Of a stretch of DNA of 33,939 nucleotides, positions 8,353 to 19,638 are shown in pieces (the first letter of the stretch is position 1; the number at the start of each line of letters is the position of its first letter). Where the stretch lies: the NCBI GenBank assembly GCA_030372865.1, contig JAUCQE010000648.1, forward strand, positions 1-33,939, written 5' to 3'. The position numbers were made by a program, and so were the translations under genes. The stretch is from Pyrinomonadaceae bacterium (GTDB lineage Bacteria > Acidobacteriota > Blastocatellia > Pyrinomonadales > Pyrinomonadaceae). Below the pieces are notes generated by a model. It saw only the letters and a list, made by a program, of their open reading frames with translations. It did no database searches and was not told the origin of the DNA.

Positions 8353-10356
8353 ATGAAGATAAACGAACGAAGCCGACTTAAGAAATGGCTGTTCAAGAAT
8401 GTCGAGGAAATGGAGGCACCGCACGAGAATCCCGGGCGGCATCCTCAGCACGCTTGGTGGAAGGTAATGTGCCTGACGGGCGTCGATTACTTCTCGACGC
8501 TCGGATATCAGCCCGGCATCGCGCTTTTGGCTGCAGGTGCGGTCTCGCCCTTCGCCACACTGGTTCTCGTGCTACTGACGCTGTTCGGCGCATTGCCGAT
8601 GTATCGCCGCGTAGCTGAAGAAAGCCCGCACGGTGACGGTTCCATCTCGATGCTCGAAAAGCTCCTGTCGCGTTGGAAGGGCAAGATGTTCGTACTTGCT
8701 CTGCTTGGGTTTGTCGCGACCAGTTTTATCATTACCATCACGCTATCATCCGCGGACGCGACCGCCCACATTATCGAGAACCCATACGTCGAGGACAACC
8801 TTGAGTTCCTGCATCACGAGATCATCGTTACGCTTGTGCTTATCGGCATTCTGGGTGCGATGTTCTTGCGGGGCTTCAACGAGGTCATCGGACTTGCGGT
8901 CGTGATCGTCGCTGTATTTCTTGTTCTGAACTTCATCACGATCAGCGTCGGCTTCTATGAGATCTTTTGGGTGCATCCCGAGGCATTCCCGAACTGGACC
9001 GCACTTTTGTGGAATTCGCCGAACGTCGGGGGCAGTTGGGTTTGGCTTGTCGTCGCATCATTTCTGGCCTTTCCTAAGCTTGCACTCGGACTTTCGGGAT
9101 TTGAGACCGGTGTCGTGGTGATGCCGCTCGTGAAGAGCGACGTTGAGGTCCCCAAAGCGAAGCTGACGTCGTTTCATGCAACCGAAGTTGATCAATCGGA
9201 AGCTCCACCGGACGTCCGCGAGCATCTCGAAGGGCGCATAAGGAACGGCAAAAAGCTGTTGACCGGTGCGGCCGTAATTATGAGTTTTTATCTCGTCGGA
9301 AGCAGCATCATCACTACGATGCTGATCCCGGCAAGCGAGATCCATCCGGGCGGAAAAGCGTATGGACGAGCGATCGCTTATATCGCCCACGAGTATATGG
9401 GCACCGTGTTCGGGACGCTTTACGACCTATCGACCATCGCGATCCTATGGTTTGCCGGCGCGTCGGCTATGGCGGGGCTATTGAATATCGTTCCACGCTA
9501 TTTGCCGAGGTACGGCATGGCGCCGGATTGGGCCAAGGCTACCCGTCCGCTGGTGTTTGTCTTCACGGCGATCTGCTTCCTTGTCACGATCCTTTTTGAA
9601 GCGGACGTCGCCGCACAGGGCGGAGCGTACGCGACCGGCGTCTTGATGCTGATGACATCGGCGGCCGTTGCCGTAACCATCTCGGCGCGTCAGCGGGGAG
9701 AAGGCCGTTGGCTGATATATCTGGCCATTACGATAGTCTTTATTTACACGACGATCGTTAACATGGTCGAACAGCCGAGCGGCATCAAGATCGCGGCGTT
9801 GTTCATCCTTGGCATAATCATCACGTCGTTCATCTCAAGGGCCTTGCGAACGACCGAGGTCCGGATAGATAAGATCGAGTTCGACGAGAAGGCGTTAGAG
9901 TTTATCGACGACATTGCGGACGGCGAGATCCGGATCGTGACGAATCGTCGTGAGGTTGGCAACGTCGGCGAATACAGGTTTAAGGAACACGAGAAGCGAA
10001 TCGACAATCATATTCCATCGACGGATCCGGTGGTGTTTTACGAGATCGATCTCGGCGACGCGTCTGAGTTCACAGGTGAACTTAAGATTCGAGGAGTAGA
10101 TATCGAGGGGTACAAGATCCTTCGAACCGAATCTCCTGCGGTGCCGAACGCCATCGCGGCTCTGCTTTTACACCTGCGTGATAGGACAGGGAAGATACCG
10201 CACGTCTATTTCGGTTGGAGCGAGGGTAACCCGATAATGTACCTTGCCCGGTACATCTTGTTCGGTGAGGGAGACACCGCGCCGGTGACACGAGAGATAC
10301 TAAGACAAGCCGAGCCGGACCCCGAGCTCAGGCCGAGTGTCCATGTGGGCGGTTGA
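8353..10356 (+). CDS. APC-superfamily permease with C-terminal cytoplasmic domain
   Basis: 667 aa; many TM segments ([32 protein letters not shown]...); soluble C-terminal ~170 aa. Architecture resembles KimA/KUP-like K+ importers, but substrate is not determinable. Confidence 0.85.
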   Translation: MKINERSRLKKWLFKNVEEMEAPHENPGRHPQHAWWKVMCLTGVDYFSTLGYQPGIALLAAGAVSPFATLVLVLLTLFGALPMYRRVAEESPHGDGSISMLEKLLSRWKGKMFVLALLGFVATSFIITITLSSADATAHIIENPYVEDNLEFLHHEIIVTLVLIGILGAMFLRGFNEVIGLAVVIVAVFLVLNFITISVGFYEIFWVHPEAFPNWTALLWNSPNVGGSWVWLVVASFLAFPKLALGLSGFETGVVVMPLVKSDVEVPKAKLTSFHATEVDQSEAPPDVREHLEGRIRNGKKLLTGAAVIMSFYLVGSSIITTMLIPASEIHPGGKAYGRAIAYIAHEYMGTVFGTLYDLSTIAILWFAGASAMAGLLNIVPRYLPRYGMAPDWAKATRPLVFVFTAICFLVTILFEADVAAQGGAYATGVLMLMTSAAVAVTISARQRGEGRWLIYLAITIVFIYTTIVNMVEQPSGIKIAALFILGIIITSFISRALRTTEVRIDKIEFDEKALEFIDDIADGEIRIVTNRREVGNVGEYRFKEHEKRIDNHIPSTDPVVFYEIDLGDASEFTGELKIRGVDIEGYKILRTESPAVPNAIAALLLHLRDRTGKIPHVYFGWSEGNPIMYLARYILFGEGDTAPVTREILRQAEPDPELRPSVHVGG

Positions 10357-10761
10357 TCAGTGGATCGGGTCCGAAGGCTGATCGGGCAGCAGCACCGACG
10401 GGTTCATCTCAAGGAAACACGAACGGCAATAGACCGGCCGGCCCTGTGAAGGGTAGAACGGGACCGTCGTCGATTCGCTGCATCGTGCGCATTTGACGGA
10501 AACTTCTATCCGCTGCTTGATACCGGACGCCTGTGCTGCAGCAATTACGGCCAAGCGTTCATTCTTTGCCTGCTTACAGCCCTTGCAGCGTTTCGGCGGG
10601 TTCTGAAGGTTTTTGTCGCGGAAAAATACCTGCTCGCCGGAGGTCCAGGTGAAATCGGACCCACAGTCGATACATCTTATACTTTTATCTTCGAATTCAT
10701 TGTCCGGTGAAGACCCGGAACTGGCAGTACCGCTTAATCCAATAAAAAGATCGTCAGACAT
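10357..10761 (-). CDS. zinc-ribbon domain protein (two zinc-binding motifs)
   Basis: CIDCGSDFTWTSGEQVFFRDKNLQNPPKRCKGCK and CARC...VPFYPSQGRPVYCRSCF. Confidence 0.8.
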   Translation of the reverse strand: MSDDLFIGLSGTASSGSSPDNEFEDKSIRCIDCGSDFTWTSGEQVFFRDKNLQNPPKRCKGCKQAKNERLAVIAAAQASGIKQRIEVSVKCARCSESTTVPFYPSQGRPVYCRSCFLEMNPSVLLPDQPSDPIH

Positions 10762-10993
10762 TACGGCTTCCCTCCCCTGATTGGATCCGCCGGCCTAAGA
10801 TTCCAGCCGCCGCCGGAGCAAGAATGGAACATACACATGCTCCACGAACGGGCTCCGATTGAAAAGAATATCATATTGAAGGCGGATGAAAAACAAGACT
10901 ACGGACCTAGAAAAATTATACCGTGGGCAACTTTGTGTCAAGCAGGCAGCAGTTTGCGCGGCAGGAAATGTTTTGTAAAGATTAAATTCGATT

Positions 10994-12265
10994 ATGAAAA
11001 TCCTTGTTGTCGGTTCGGGCGGCCGCGAACACGCGATCTGCTCGGCATTTCTTAAAAGCTCCAAAGTAAAAGAGATCTTTTGTGCGAACGGGAACGCTGG
11101 AATTGCGGCGATAGCCGAAACTGTCGATATCAGACCGGACAACATTCCGGCTTTAGCGGACCTTGCTGAAGCGAAGGGCATCAACCTTACATTTGTCGGC
11201 GGTGAAACGTCGCTTGCGCTCGGGATCGTCGATGAGTTCGAGAGCCGCGGGCTGAAGATCATCGGCGCATCGAAAGCCGCCGCGAGGCTCGAGGCGAGCA
11301 AGGCATTCGCAAAGGATTTCATGGCCCGCCATCAGATCCCGACAGCAGCGTATGTAGTTGCGAATTCGATCGAAGAGGCGAAGGCTGCACTTGAGCATGG
11401 ACGGTTCGTTGATGAGAACAGCCCCGTCGTGGTGAAGGCCGACGGCCTTGCGGCAGGAAAGGGTGTGGTCGTTGCGGCAACGCGAGCGGAAGCTATAGAC
11501 GCACTCGGAGAGCTTGAATCGATCGCAGGCAAAGAGGCGTCAAGCCGGATCGTGCTTGAAGAATGCCTCATCGGACGCGAGGTTTCGCTCATCTTGTTCT
11601 GTGACGGCGAGAACTTTGCGATGATGCCGCCGACTCGCGATCACAAGCGAATTGGCGAGGGCGATACCGGACCGAATACGGGCGGGATGGGAACGATCAC
11701 CGATGCCGCGTTGCTGAGTGCCGATCAGACAGCAGAGATCGTCGAAACGGTGATCAAGCCGACTCTCAACGGATGTCGGGAAGAGGGCTTCCCGTTCCGC
11801 GGGATATTATTTCTCGGGCTGATGATGACGCCGAACGGTCCAAAGGTGCTCGAATACAACGTACGCTTTGGCGACCCGGAGACTCAGTCAATTCTTGTGC
11901 GGCTTGAGACCGATATAGTTGATATTTGCGAGGCGATGCTTTCGGGAACTCTGGACCAGACCGATATTAAGTGGCGATCCGGCAATTCGGCGTGCGTTAT
12001 TCTTGCGGCGGAGAATTATCCCGGCAGGCCGCGGACTGGCGACGGTATCAACGGCTTGGAATCCGCCGGTCAACACGCAGACGTTTCGATCTTTCACGCC
12101 GGAACGACCAAGGATGACGAGGGTCGGTTCGTTACCGCCGGCGGCCGGGTTCTTGGTGTGACGGCCGTCGGAGACGATCTGGATTCTGCGCTCAAAAATG
12201 CGTACGAGGCAGCAGCAGAGATCTCCTGGCCCGGGATGCAGTATCGTCGCGACATCGGCAAATAG
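10994..12265 (+). CDS. purD: phosphoribosylamine--glycine ligase
   Basis: MKILVVGSGGREHAICSAF, DGLAAGKGVVVA, RDHKRIGEGDTGPNTGGMGT, EYNVRFGDPETQ. Confidence 0.98.
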   Translation: MKILVVGSGGREHAICSAFLKSSKVKEIFCANGNAGIAAIAETVDIRPDNIPALADLAEAKGINLTFVGGETSLALGIVDEFESRGLKIIGASKAAARLEASKAFAKDFMARHQIPTAAYVVANSIEEAKAALEHGRFVDENSPVVVKADGLAAGKGVVVAATRAEAIDALGELESIAGKEASSRIVLEECLIGREVSLILFCDGENFAMMPPTRDHKRIGEGDTGPNTGGMGTITDAALLSADQTAEIVETVIKPTLNGCREEGFPFRGILFLGLMMTPNGPKVLEYNVRFGDPETQSILVRLETDIVDICEAMLSGTLDQTDIKWRSGNSACVILAAENYPGRPRTGDGINGLESAGQHADVSIFHAGTTKDDEGRFVTAGGRVLGVTAVGDDLDSALKNAYEAAAEISWPGMQYRRDIGK

Positions 12266-12295
12266 AAAAGGCGGCAACTTCGCCGCCTTTTTCTT
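12266..12295. terminator. bidirectional intrinsic terminator between convergent genes
   Basis: AAAAGGCGGC-AACTTC-GCCGCCTTTTT; T-tract on both strands. Confidence 0.85.
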
Positions 12296-12305
12296 TCGAT
12301 CGTGA

Positions 12306-13169
12306 TCACTCGGACGCGCGGTCAACTTCGCTTATCCGCTGCGGAGCAAGGTTCAAAACATTCTCCCCCGCAATTACCGATACCGGAGCACTCCAAAGTG
12401 CGAATCCGTTGGGTGTCTTTGTTATCCCAAACAGATAATAGCTTCCGGGGTTTACGCCGGAAAGCTCTGCCTTTCCGCTGGCATCGGTCGTTCCGGAATA
12501 TTCGATGTACTTGTTTATCGCCGAAAGTGCATCGCTTCGGAAATCCGGATACCGGTCAGGGAAAGTTATCGCCAAACCCAGGCTGTTCGACAGCGTGTTT
12601 CCTTCAATAGGTTCAAGCCCTGCATCGCTAAGGATCATCTCGATATCGCGTTCAAGGAGATAGAATTTCTCGTTCCGAACCGCCTGAGGGCTGCCGTTCT
12701 GCGTTATGACCTTCGCATCTATTTTCACGACGCCCTTTGTCGGATTCGCAGGAACCCTCGTCTGCGAACCGGGAACGGTCGATTCGATTCCAGGAACATC
12801 GCTCGGAACGGTTTCACCCTCGGTCGGGGGCACAGTCGTTGTGCTCGAAGGATAGTCCTCGGCCGTACTTCTTCTTGCATCGCCCGAGCGACGATCAGCT
12901 TCCGCGCACACCCGAACATTGGTGTTGTCAGACAAACCGTCCGAGTCGCGGGAAACCAGAAAGAACACAAAAAAGAGCAATAGAATAGCCGCGACGCCGA
13001 AGGCGACAAACGCCCACGGCGGCAAGCCGGATTCTTTCGGTCCGGCATCAACAACTACAGGTCTCGCGGGCGGTACTGTACGGTTTTGTAGCGGGCGGCC
13101 ACAATTTGGGCAAGCAACGGCCGCAGCCGAAACATCGTGTCCGCATTCAGGACAGTTTACTAATGACAT
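12306..13169 (-). CDS. zinc-ribbon plus single-TM protein with C-terminal extracytoplasmic domain
   Basis: MSLVNCPECGHDVSAAAVACPNCGRPL; TM WAFVAFGVAAILLLFFVFFLV; SD GGAGG upstream of ATG 13169. Confidence 0.7.
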   Translation of the reverse strand: MSLVNCPECGHDVSAAAVACPNCGRPLQNRTVPPARPVVVDAGPKESGLPPWAFVAFGVAAILLLFFVFFLVSRDSDGLSDNTNVRVCAEADRRSGDARRSTAEDYPSSTTTVPPTEGETVPSDVPGIESTVPGSQTRVPANPTKGVVKIDAKVITQNGSPQAVRNEKFYLLERDIEMILSDAGLEPIEGNTLSNSLGLAITFPDRYPDFRSDALSAINKYIEYSGTTDASGKAELSGVNPGSYYLFGITKTPNGFALWSAPVSVIAGENVLNLAPQRISEVDRASE

Positions 13170-13262
13170 TGCTAAAATTCCTCCCTCTTTCGCATATCTA
13201 CGGTGGAAAGGGGCAAAGCCTATGCCATGCAGCCAAAAGATCCGTGCGTTGAGAATCAAGAA

Positions 13263-13290
13263 GGGCCCGCGAATTATTGATCGCGGGCCC
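13263..13290 (-). terminator. strong hairpin, probable terminator of the TPR gene
   Basis: Perfect 10-bp stem GGGCCCGCGA-ATTATTGA-TCGCGGGCCC just downstream of the minus-strand stop; weak T-tract. Confidence 0.55.
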
Positions 13291-13321
13291 CGGAAAAATC
13301 GGCAAAACGAGGTCGGCCGGA

Positions 13322-14428
13322 CTACTTTGCAGCGGGCTTGTAGGTTTTTGCCCAGTTAAGAAACTGTTCGATCTTGAGCGAGTTGGTCTCAAGCCATTTA
13401 GCTGCGTTTTGATTGCCGGAACGGTACATTACGAGATACGCGAATGCTCTCGAATAACCGAGTTCCTTCATTTCCGCGAGAAACGGAATGTATTGCTTGC
13501 CCACGAACGTCTTTTTGAGTTCTTTGTCTTCGCTCAGCATCGCGATCAGCGAATCCAGATTGTCCGCAACCATTTCCTCCGCAGTCTTCGGTTCTTTGTC
13601 CTTGTTCTTTTCTTCGTCGATGATGCCGAGCGTCGGGATCAACAGGTCGTACATCGCAAACTTGCCTTCGTCCTCGGGAGCAAAGAAGTCGAGGTTGATG
13701 GTTGTATTGCCGGTCTTCTCATCCTTTTTGGCAGCGGCCATTACGGAATTATAGATCGCGACCGCGCGTGAGGTCCGACCGGAATTATGCTCAAGCGAGA
13801 TCAACCTGGCAGCAGCCATCATTGCCGGCACCTTATACTTTGTACCGATGAAGATCTCTGCGAGAAGGTAGTGCGGGCTGGGATACGTGTGTTCCAGCTC
13901 AACAGCGCGTTTTAGTTCGGCTTTTGCCTCTGCATACATTTTCTGCCGCGTATACGTGACCCCGAGGTTGTAGTGGACGCTTGGGATATGATGCTGGAGA
14001 AGGGGGTCGTTCTTTAGGATCTTCAACGCGTCACGATAAAGCTTTATCGCGTCTTTCGGCTTTCCGGCATCGTCAATTACATTCGCGATAGTAGCGTAAA
14101 ATAATGGAAGTTCCTGAGACTTGTATTGCGAACCGCGTAATGAGGTCTCCGCGGCTTTGTACTTTTCGCCCTTGGCGTAATACGTTAACGCCAGTTCGTA
14201 TAATGCGAGGGTTGAGTCCGGACTCTCCTTTAAAACCGTCTCGTACTTTTCTATCGCTTCGTCGTATTTCTTCGCGTCGTGTAAGGCGATACCGGCTCGA
14301 ATGGTCTCGGTCTGTGAGTCGGTGATGGATTTGGGCGTCAGGGTCGGTTTCTTTATGTCGAAACTCTGCGCAAGGGCGGAGAGAGAGGCGAGCACGATAA
14401 TGCAGCTGAGGAAGATAGTTCGTTTCAC
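13322..14428 (-). CDS. secreted/periplasmic TPR-repeat protein
   Basis: Signal peptide MKRTIFLSCIIVLASLSALAQ; TPR-like repeats (ALHDAKKYDEAIEKYETVLKESPDS, VHYNLGVTYTRQKMYAEAKAELKRAVELE). Confidence 0.8.
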   Translation of the reverse strand: MKRTIFLSCIIVLASLSALAQSFDIKKPTLTPKSITDSQTETIRAGIALHDAKKYDEAIEKYETVLKESPDSTLALYELALTYYAKGEKYKAAETSLRGSQYKSQELPLFYATIANVIDDAGKPKDAIKLYRDALKILKNDPLLQHHIPSVHYNLGVTYTRQKMYAEAKAELKRAVELEHTYPSPHYLLAEIFIGTKYKVPAMMAAARLISLEHNSGRTSRAVAIYNSVMAAAKKDEKTGNTTINLDFFAPEDEGKFAMYDLLIPTLGIIDEEKNKDKEPKTAEEMVADNLDSLIAMLSEDKELKKTFVGKQYIPFLAEMKELGYSRAFAYLVMYRSGNQNAAKWLETNSLKIEQFLNWAKTYKPAAK

Positions 14429-14522
14429 AATTTACTCCTTTAGATTGGCTCTAACTACCATTTCGATGCAGGTATACTGAGACGGTTGTTCCGACGCAAA
14501 AAATATTCGGGTGAATTCGTTT

Positions 14523-15689
14523 CTAGTATGACCTGACAGTTGAAACATACGAGTCGAAATTACGTCTCATTTCGCTTAGCGAATCACCGCCGAATTTCTC
14601 ACGCATCGAGTTTGCGATGACGATCGCGAGCATGGCTTCGCCGATCACGCCCGCGGCAGGAACCGCGGTTATGTCCGAGCGTTCGAACGCCGCGGGGCTG
14701 TCTTCTTTCGTATCGATGTCGACCGAGTTCAGAGCCTTTCGCAATGTCGAGATCGGTTTTAGGTAACCGCGGACGCGTAGTTCTTCTCCGTTAGTTATGC
14801 CGCCCTCGAGCCCGCCGGCCCGATTTGTCCGGCGTTCAAAGTTTCCGTTGGAGCTAAAGATCTCGTCGTGGACTTCCGACCCGAACCGGCCCGCATTTGC
14901 AACACCGTCACCGATCTCGACGGCCTTGACCGCGTGGATCGACATCATCGCCCGTGCTATGCGGCCGTCGAGCTTTTCTTCCCACGATGTGTGCGAGCCG
15001 AGGCCTACGGGTAAGCCGTGAGCGACTACTTCGAATATTCCTCCAAGCGTGTCGCCATTCGCCTTTGCCTCATCGACGTGAGCGACCATTTCAGCTTCGA
15101 TCTCCTTATCGACGCACGCGAGCGGAGCATCCGCGGAAATGGCACTTATCTGCTCCCATGAGGCAACGATCGGATTTTCGGGAACTGCACCGAGTTTCGC
15201 AACGTGGCTGCGGATCGTTACGCCGAAATGATCGAGCAATTGTTTCGCAACCGCTCCTGCCGCAACGCGGGCAGCGGTCTCGCGGGCCGAGGCGCGCTCT
15301 AGAATGTCGCGCAGGTCGCGGGCCTGGTATTTCTGGCCGCCCGGGAGGTCGGCGTGGCCGGGACGCGGCCGTTTGACGAGCCTTGGATTCTTCGGCTGTG
15401 TCTCGAGTTCTTCTGCCGACATGATATCTTCCCAGTGAACGAAATCGCGGTTCTCGATCATAAGGGCGATGGGTGACCCGAGTGCTTTTCCGTGTCGGAC
15501 TCCGGAGAGGATTCGAACCGTGTCAGATTCGATCTTCATTCGTCCGCCCCGGCCGTAGCCCTGCTGCCGCCGCCAAAGTTCATGGTCGATCGCGGCTTTA
15601 TCGAATGGCATGCCAGCGGGCACGCCCTCGATGATGGTTACCAACGCAGGACCATGAGATTCTCCGGCCGTTGTAAATCTAAATTGCAT
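14523..15689 (-). CDS. aroC: chorismate synthase
   Basis: [71 protein letters not shown]. Confidence 0.97.
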   Translation of the reverse strand: MQFRFTTAGESHGPALVTIIEGVPAGMPFDKAAIDHELWRRQQGYGRGGRMKIESDTVRILSGVRHGKALGSPIALMIENRDFVHWEDIMSAEELETQPKNPRLVKRPRPGHADLPGGQKYQARDLRDILERASARETAARVAAGAVAKQLLDHFGVTIRSHVAKLGAVPENPIVASWEQISAISADAPLACVDKEIEAEMVAHVDEAKANGDTLGGIFEVVAHGLPVGLGSHTSWEEKLDGRIARAMMSIHAVKAVEIGDGVANAGRFGSEVHDEIFSSNGNFERRTNRAGGLEGGITNGEELRVRGYLKPISTLRKALNSVDIDTKEDSPAAFERSDITAVPAAGVIGEAMLAIVIANSMREKFGGDSLSEMRRNFDSYVSTVRSY

Positions 15690-15698
15690 AGAAATCTT

Positions 15699-15845
15699 TA
15701 ACCACGAATTAGCACGAATTAACACTAATTCGGTGCCTCGAAGCCAATCTGTTGAAAAACCGTTACGCGAGACCGTCGTGAACAATACCGAAATCTGCGT
15801 ACGAACGAAAAACCAATTCGTGAAATTCGTGTTAATTCGTGGATA
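15699..15845. repeat. imperfect inverted repeat built of ACGAATTA-type units
   Basis: Left arm CCACGAATTAGCACGAATTAACAC (from 15702); right arm GTGAAATTCGTGTTAATTCGTGG (to 15842). Confidence 0.7.
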
Positions 15846-16719
15846 ACTCTTTCTTCTTCGGTCTGAAAACGATCAACCCGATGGCTGCGAGAATTAGGAT
15901 ACCGCCAACCAATGTTTGAGGCGGCAGAGTTTCGCCGAGGACGAGATTACCGATGACGACCGCGAGCAGCGGCGTGACCAGCGAGATCATCATCGCCTTC
16001 GTCGATTCGATCCTGACCAGAAGCCAATAGTATAGCCAAAAGGCGGCGATAGTGCCGAGCAGGCTAAGGTAGAGCACGGAGAACGCAGCCATTCCGGTCC
16101 AGCGGTGTGCGAACGGATTTCCTTCTTGTACCAGAGCGTAAATCAGAATTGCGGGCAGGCCGCAGATCATTTGTGCGCAGAGAAGGCTCGCCGGATGGAG
16201 GTTCGTGCCCTTTGCTTTTATCAGGATCGACGCTTGTGCCGCTGCGTAGGCACCGACAACGATCGCTACGGACGCCGCGAATGCCAACACGCTTTCAACC
16301 CGAAGTTGATCGGCAAAGATGACCGCGACACCGATTATGCCGATCGCGACCGCAATGATCTTGAGCGGCGTGATGCGCTCGGCCGGGAGAAAGATCCACG
16401 CCAGGACCAGCCCGAACACCGTTATCATCGCCTGTAATACTGCGGCGAGCCCCGACGAAATATACTGCTCTGCCCAAAATACCGCGCTGTAATTCAGCGA
16501 GAACTGCAGAAAACCCGTAAGTGCTATCAATCGCCACTCGCGCGGCGTTTTCGGCAAAGGATGCTTCTGAAAATAAATGACGGGTATCAGCACCGCGACG
16601 CTCAACAGAAAGCGCACGGATGCGAACGTTATCGGCGGCAGATCGTCAAGGCCGATCTTTATGAAGATCCATGTCGAGCCCCAGATCAGGCACAGCACGA
16701 TCCAGACGAAGACTTTCAT
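15832..16719 (-). CDS. EamA/DMT-family transporter
   Basis: About 10 [50 protein letters not shown]. Confidence 0.9.
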   Translation of the reverse strand: MKVFVWIVLCLIWGSTWIFIKIGLDDLPPITFASVRFLLSVAVLIPVIYFQKHPLPKTPREWRLIALTGFLQFSLNYSAVFWAEQYISSGLAAVLQAMITVFGLVLAWIFLPAERITPLKIIAVAIGIIGVAVIFADQLRVESVLAFAASVAIVVGAYAAAQASILIKAKGTNLHPASLLCAQMICGLPAILIYALVQEGNPFAHRWTGMAAFSVLYLSLLGTIAAFWLYYWLLVRIESTKAMMISLVTPLLAVVIGNLVLGETLPPQTLVGGILILAAIGLIVFRPKKKELSTN

Positions 16720-16731
16720 CGTTGGCTGTCC

Positions 16732-17283
16732 TTAATTTCTCTCATAAAAGCTAAGCCGCGTTTCGCCCTGTTTATAAACGCGCCAGCGGCGGAGCAGGCC
16801 GATCTCGTCGGGAAGCTCATTCTTGGCATGATGCTCAACGATAAGCACGCCGTCGTCATTCAAAAGCTTCGATTCCTCTGTACCGAACTCAAACAGCACA
16901 ACCGAGTAATCAAGGGCGTACGGCGGGTCGAGATAGACGATATCCCAGCCGTGATCATGCTTACGCCCAACGAAGTTCTCAGCCGGCAGGTCGGAAACTT
17001 CCGTCACTTCTTCAGGAACGCCGAGGTTGTCGAGGTTCTCTTCGATCAATGCACAGGCGCGGCGAGATCTGTCGACAAAGGTCACGTGCTCGGCACCGCG
17101 GGAAACCGCCTCGATACCGATCGCCCCGGTTCCGGCACAGAGATCGAGAAATCGAGAGCCTTCGATACGCGGAGCAAGGATGTTGAAAAGCGTCTCGCGA
17201 AGCCGGTCGGATGTCGGCCTCGTTTTGTTGTCGGGCGGGCTTTTCAAAATACGCCCGCGATATGTTCCGGCGATCACTCGCAT
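16732..17283 (-). CDS. rsmD: 16S rRNA (guanine(966)-N(2))-methyltransferase
   Basis: MRVIAGTYRGRILKSP, TRPTSDRLRETLFNIL, FLDLCAGTGAIGIEA, VYLDPPY. Confidence 0.95.
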   Translation of the reverse strand: MRVIAGTYRGRILKSPPDNKTRPTSDRLRETLFNILAPRIEGSRFLDLCAGTGAIGIEAVSRGAEHVTFVDRSRRACALIEENLDNLGVPEEVTEVSDLPAENFVGRKHDHGWDIVYLDPPYALDYSVVLFEFGTEESKLLNDDGVLIVEHHAKNELPDEIGLLRRWRVYKQGETRLSFYERN

Positions 17284-17289
17284 AAACTT

Positions 17290-19593
17290 CTATCCGATAC
17301 CTGCCAGCTTATATTTCGCGTCAGAGGTGACTCGTGCCACCAGCATTTCGGCGTCTTTGGTACCGCGTTTCTGAGTCAAATACCGCTCGGCTTCCGAACG
17401 GGCCGCCTCGAGGATTTCAAGGTCGCGGACGATATTCGCGATCTTGAACAGTTGCAGTCCGGATTGTCGCGTGCCGAGGATCTCGCCCTGGCCGCGGATC
17501 TCGAGGTCTTTCTCGGCGATCTTGAATCCGTCGTTCGTCTCTTCCATTATCCCGAGACGCTCGCGGGCGACGGCCGTCTTTTTGTCGCCGGTCAGGAGCA
17601 CGCAGTAGCTTTGCTCCGCTCCGCGGCCAACCCGTCCGCGAAGCTGGTGCAGCTGCGAAAGCCCGAAACGCTCGGCGTGCTCGACGACCATTACCGAGGC
17701 GTTAGGAACGTCGACGCCTACCTCAATGACGGTGGTCGAGACGAGGATGTCGATCTCGCCGGCCACGAAGCGGCCCATCATTTCTTCTTTCTCCGCTCCT
17801 TTCATCTTGCCATGGAGCAAGCCGACTTGGCGGTCGGGAAAGATCTTGGTCCGCAGTTCGTCGTACATCGCGGTCGCGGCTTTCAGGTCAAGCTTCTCAG
17901 ATTCGTCTATCAATGGATAGACGACGTAAGCTTGTCTGCCGAGGCCTATTTCTCGCGCTATCCCTTTGTAAACGCCCGAGCGTTTGTCTTCGCCGACCAC
18001 GACCGTTTTTATGGGCGTCCTGCCCGGCGGCATTTCATCGATGATCGAAACATCGAGATCGCCGTAGACGGTCATCGCGAGCGAACGCGGGATCGGCGTA
18101 GCGGTCATTACCAGTACGTCCGGATTTGATCCGCTCTCTCTCAGAGCAGCTCGCTGCAGCACGCCGAAGCGGTGCTGTTCATCTATCACGGCGAGGCCGA
18201 GGCTCTCAAACTGCACACCTTCCTGAATTACTGCATGCGTGCCGATGAGCATCTGTATCTCGCCGGTTCGGACTGCTTCGTGTACCTTTCGCTTTTCGGC
18301 GGCTTTGAGGCTACCGATGAGAAGAGCGATACGATAACCGGTTCCTTCGAATAGTCGAAGTGCGTTTCGGTAATGCTGCTCAGCGAGTATTTCCGTCGGT
18401 GCCATCAGCGCCGCCTGGTAACCGTTTTCCATGGCGGCGAACATCGCCATGAAGGCCACTATCGTCTTTCCGCTTCCGACGTCTCCTTGGATAAGACGGT
18501 TCATCGGCCGTTCTGAGGACATGTCGTCGAAGATCGCGCGGGTTACGCGTTTCTGTGCTCCGGTGAGCGGAAACGGCAGGATGCCGGCGATGCGTTTTTT
18601 GAGCGGATCCGATATTTCGATTACCGTGCCTTTCGGCTCCTTTTTTCGTTCACCGCGGACGAGTTGAAGAGCGAACGTCAGCCAGAAGAATTCCTCGAAG
18701 ATCAGCCGCCGGTGTGCGTCGCTTCGAAAACGCTCGTAATCGGAGATACGTGCGCTGTCCGGCGGGAAGTGGATCTCGCCGATCGCGGCTGCCCGCGAGA
18801 TCAAGTGATTGTTCGCGACGATGTCGGCAGGCAGGTTCTCGGGTATTGTCGCGGGTTCTAGTTCCCGTATGACCGAGTACATTATTTCGCGCAGCCGTTT
18901 GGTCTGGAACGGGCCGAGCTTTCGATAAACCGGGACGCGTCGTGCCGTGTGGACGGTCGCGAACTCCGGGCTTTCGACATCGGCCTCAAGATCTTCAGGA
19001 TCTTGTGATTCGCCCGGAACTGCAGGACTCTCATCCTTGAGAAGGCCAAAGGCGTCGGGATCATCCTCCGGCGGCAAGATCTCAAGTTCATCGGGTTTTG
19101 CAGCCTTTAAGGCAAACGTATTTCGCCGGCCGTCCCATTCCCACGTACCGTGAGCAACAAAGCGAACGCCGCGCGCAAAGCGTTTTTGGTAGTAGTCGAT
19201 GATCGGAGCGGCATTCTTGCCTGAGAGGAACCACCAGACAACGACAGGTTTCCGTGTTCGCTCGCGGTCACTGCCGGTGATCTCAAAAATAAATAGCTTG
19301 GGCTGCTTCGGGCCGCGGTTCCTGCCGACCTGATATCCGCCGGCGACGCGCGCGTAAAGTTCGACGGAAGCCTCGAGGCCGTCGTAGAGCTGGTCGATCG
19401 CGATCAGGTTCGAACGGTCCTCGTAACGGGAAGGGAAGTAGGCGAGAAGGTCTTCAACGGTCGCTTCGGTAAGGTCGGTTCGTCCGGCGTAGTTCGCCAC
19501 AGCTGCTGCAAGTTTCGCCGCCATCGCAGCGGAAAGCCGTGCGATGCCGTGCCGGTGCAGTTCGACGACGGGCGTTGTCAGCGTGAGATCCAT
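17290..19593 (-). CDS. recG: ATP-dependent DNA helicase RecG
   Basis: LIQGDVGSGKTIVA, DEQHRFGVLQR, VMTATPIPRSLAMT, HQLRGRVGRGAEQSYC. Confidence 0.97.
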   Translation of the reverse strand: MDLTLTTPVVELHRHGIARLSAAMAAKLAAAVANYAGRTDLTEATVEDLLAYFPSRYEDRSNLIAIDQLYDGLEASVELYARVAGGYQVGRNRGPKQPKLFIFEITGSDRERTRKPVVVWWFLSGKNAAPIIDYYQKRFARGVRFVAHGTWEWDGRRNTFALKAAKPDELEILPPEDDPDAFGLLKDESPAVPGESQDPEDLEADVESPEFATVHTARRVPVYRKLGPFQTKRLREIMYSVIRELEPATIPENLPADIVANNHLISRAAAIGEIHFPPDSARISDYERFRSDAHRRLIFEEFFWLTFALQLVRGERKKEPKGTVIEISDPLKKRIAGILPFPLTGAQKRVTRAIFDDMSSERPMNRLIQGDVGSGKTIVAFMAMFAAMENGYQAALMAPTEILAEQHYRNALRLFEGTGYRIALLIGSLKAAEKRKVHEAVRTGEIQMLIGTHAVIQEGVQFESLGLAVIDEQHRFGVLQRAALRESGSNPDVLVMTATPIPRSLAMTVYGDLDVSIIDEMPPGRTPIKTVVVGEDKRSGVYKGIAREIGLGRQAYVVYPLIDESEKLDLKAATAMYDELRTKIFPDRQVGLLHGKMKGAEKEEMMGRFVAGEIDILVSTTVIEVGVDVPNASVMVVEHAERFGLSQLHQLRGRVGRGAEQSYCVLLTGDKKTAVARERLGIMEETNDGFKIAEKDLEIRGQGEILGTRQSGLQLFKIANIVRDLEILEAARSEAERYLTQKRGTKDAEMLVARVTSDAKYKLAGIG

Positions 19594-19638
19594 TCGGCGT
19601 TCCTAGAATATCAAAACAACCGCACTTCGCGGAAAACG

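Noticed and set aside
10795-11322. 175-aa minus-strand ORF
   Set aside because: Overlaps the 5' end of purD and its promoter region; no motif.
16561-18129. 522-aa plus-strand ORF
   Set aside because: Antisense shadow across EamA, rsmD and recG, which are clearly coding on the minus strand; no recognisable protein features.
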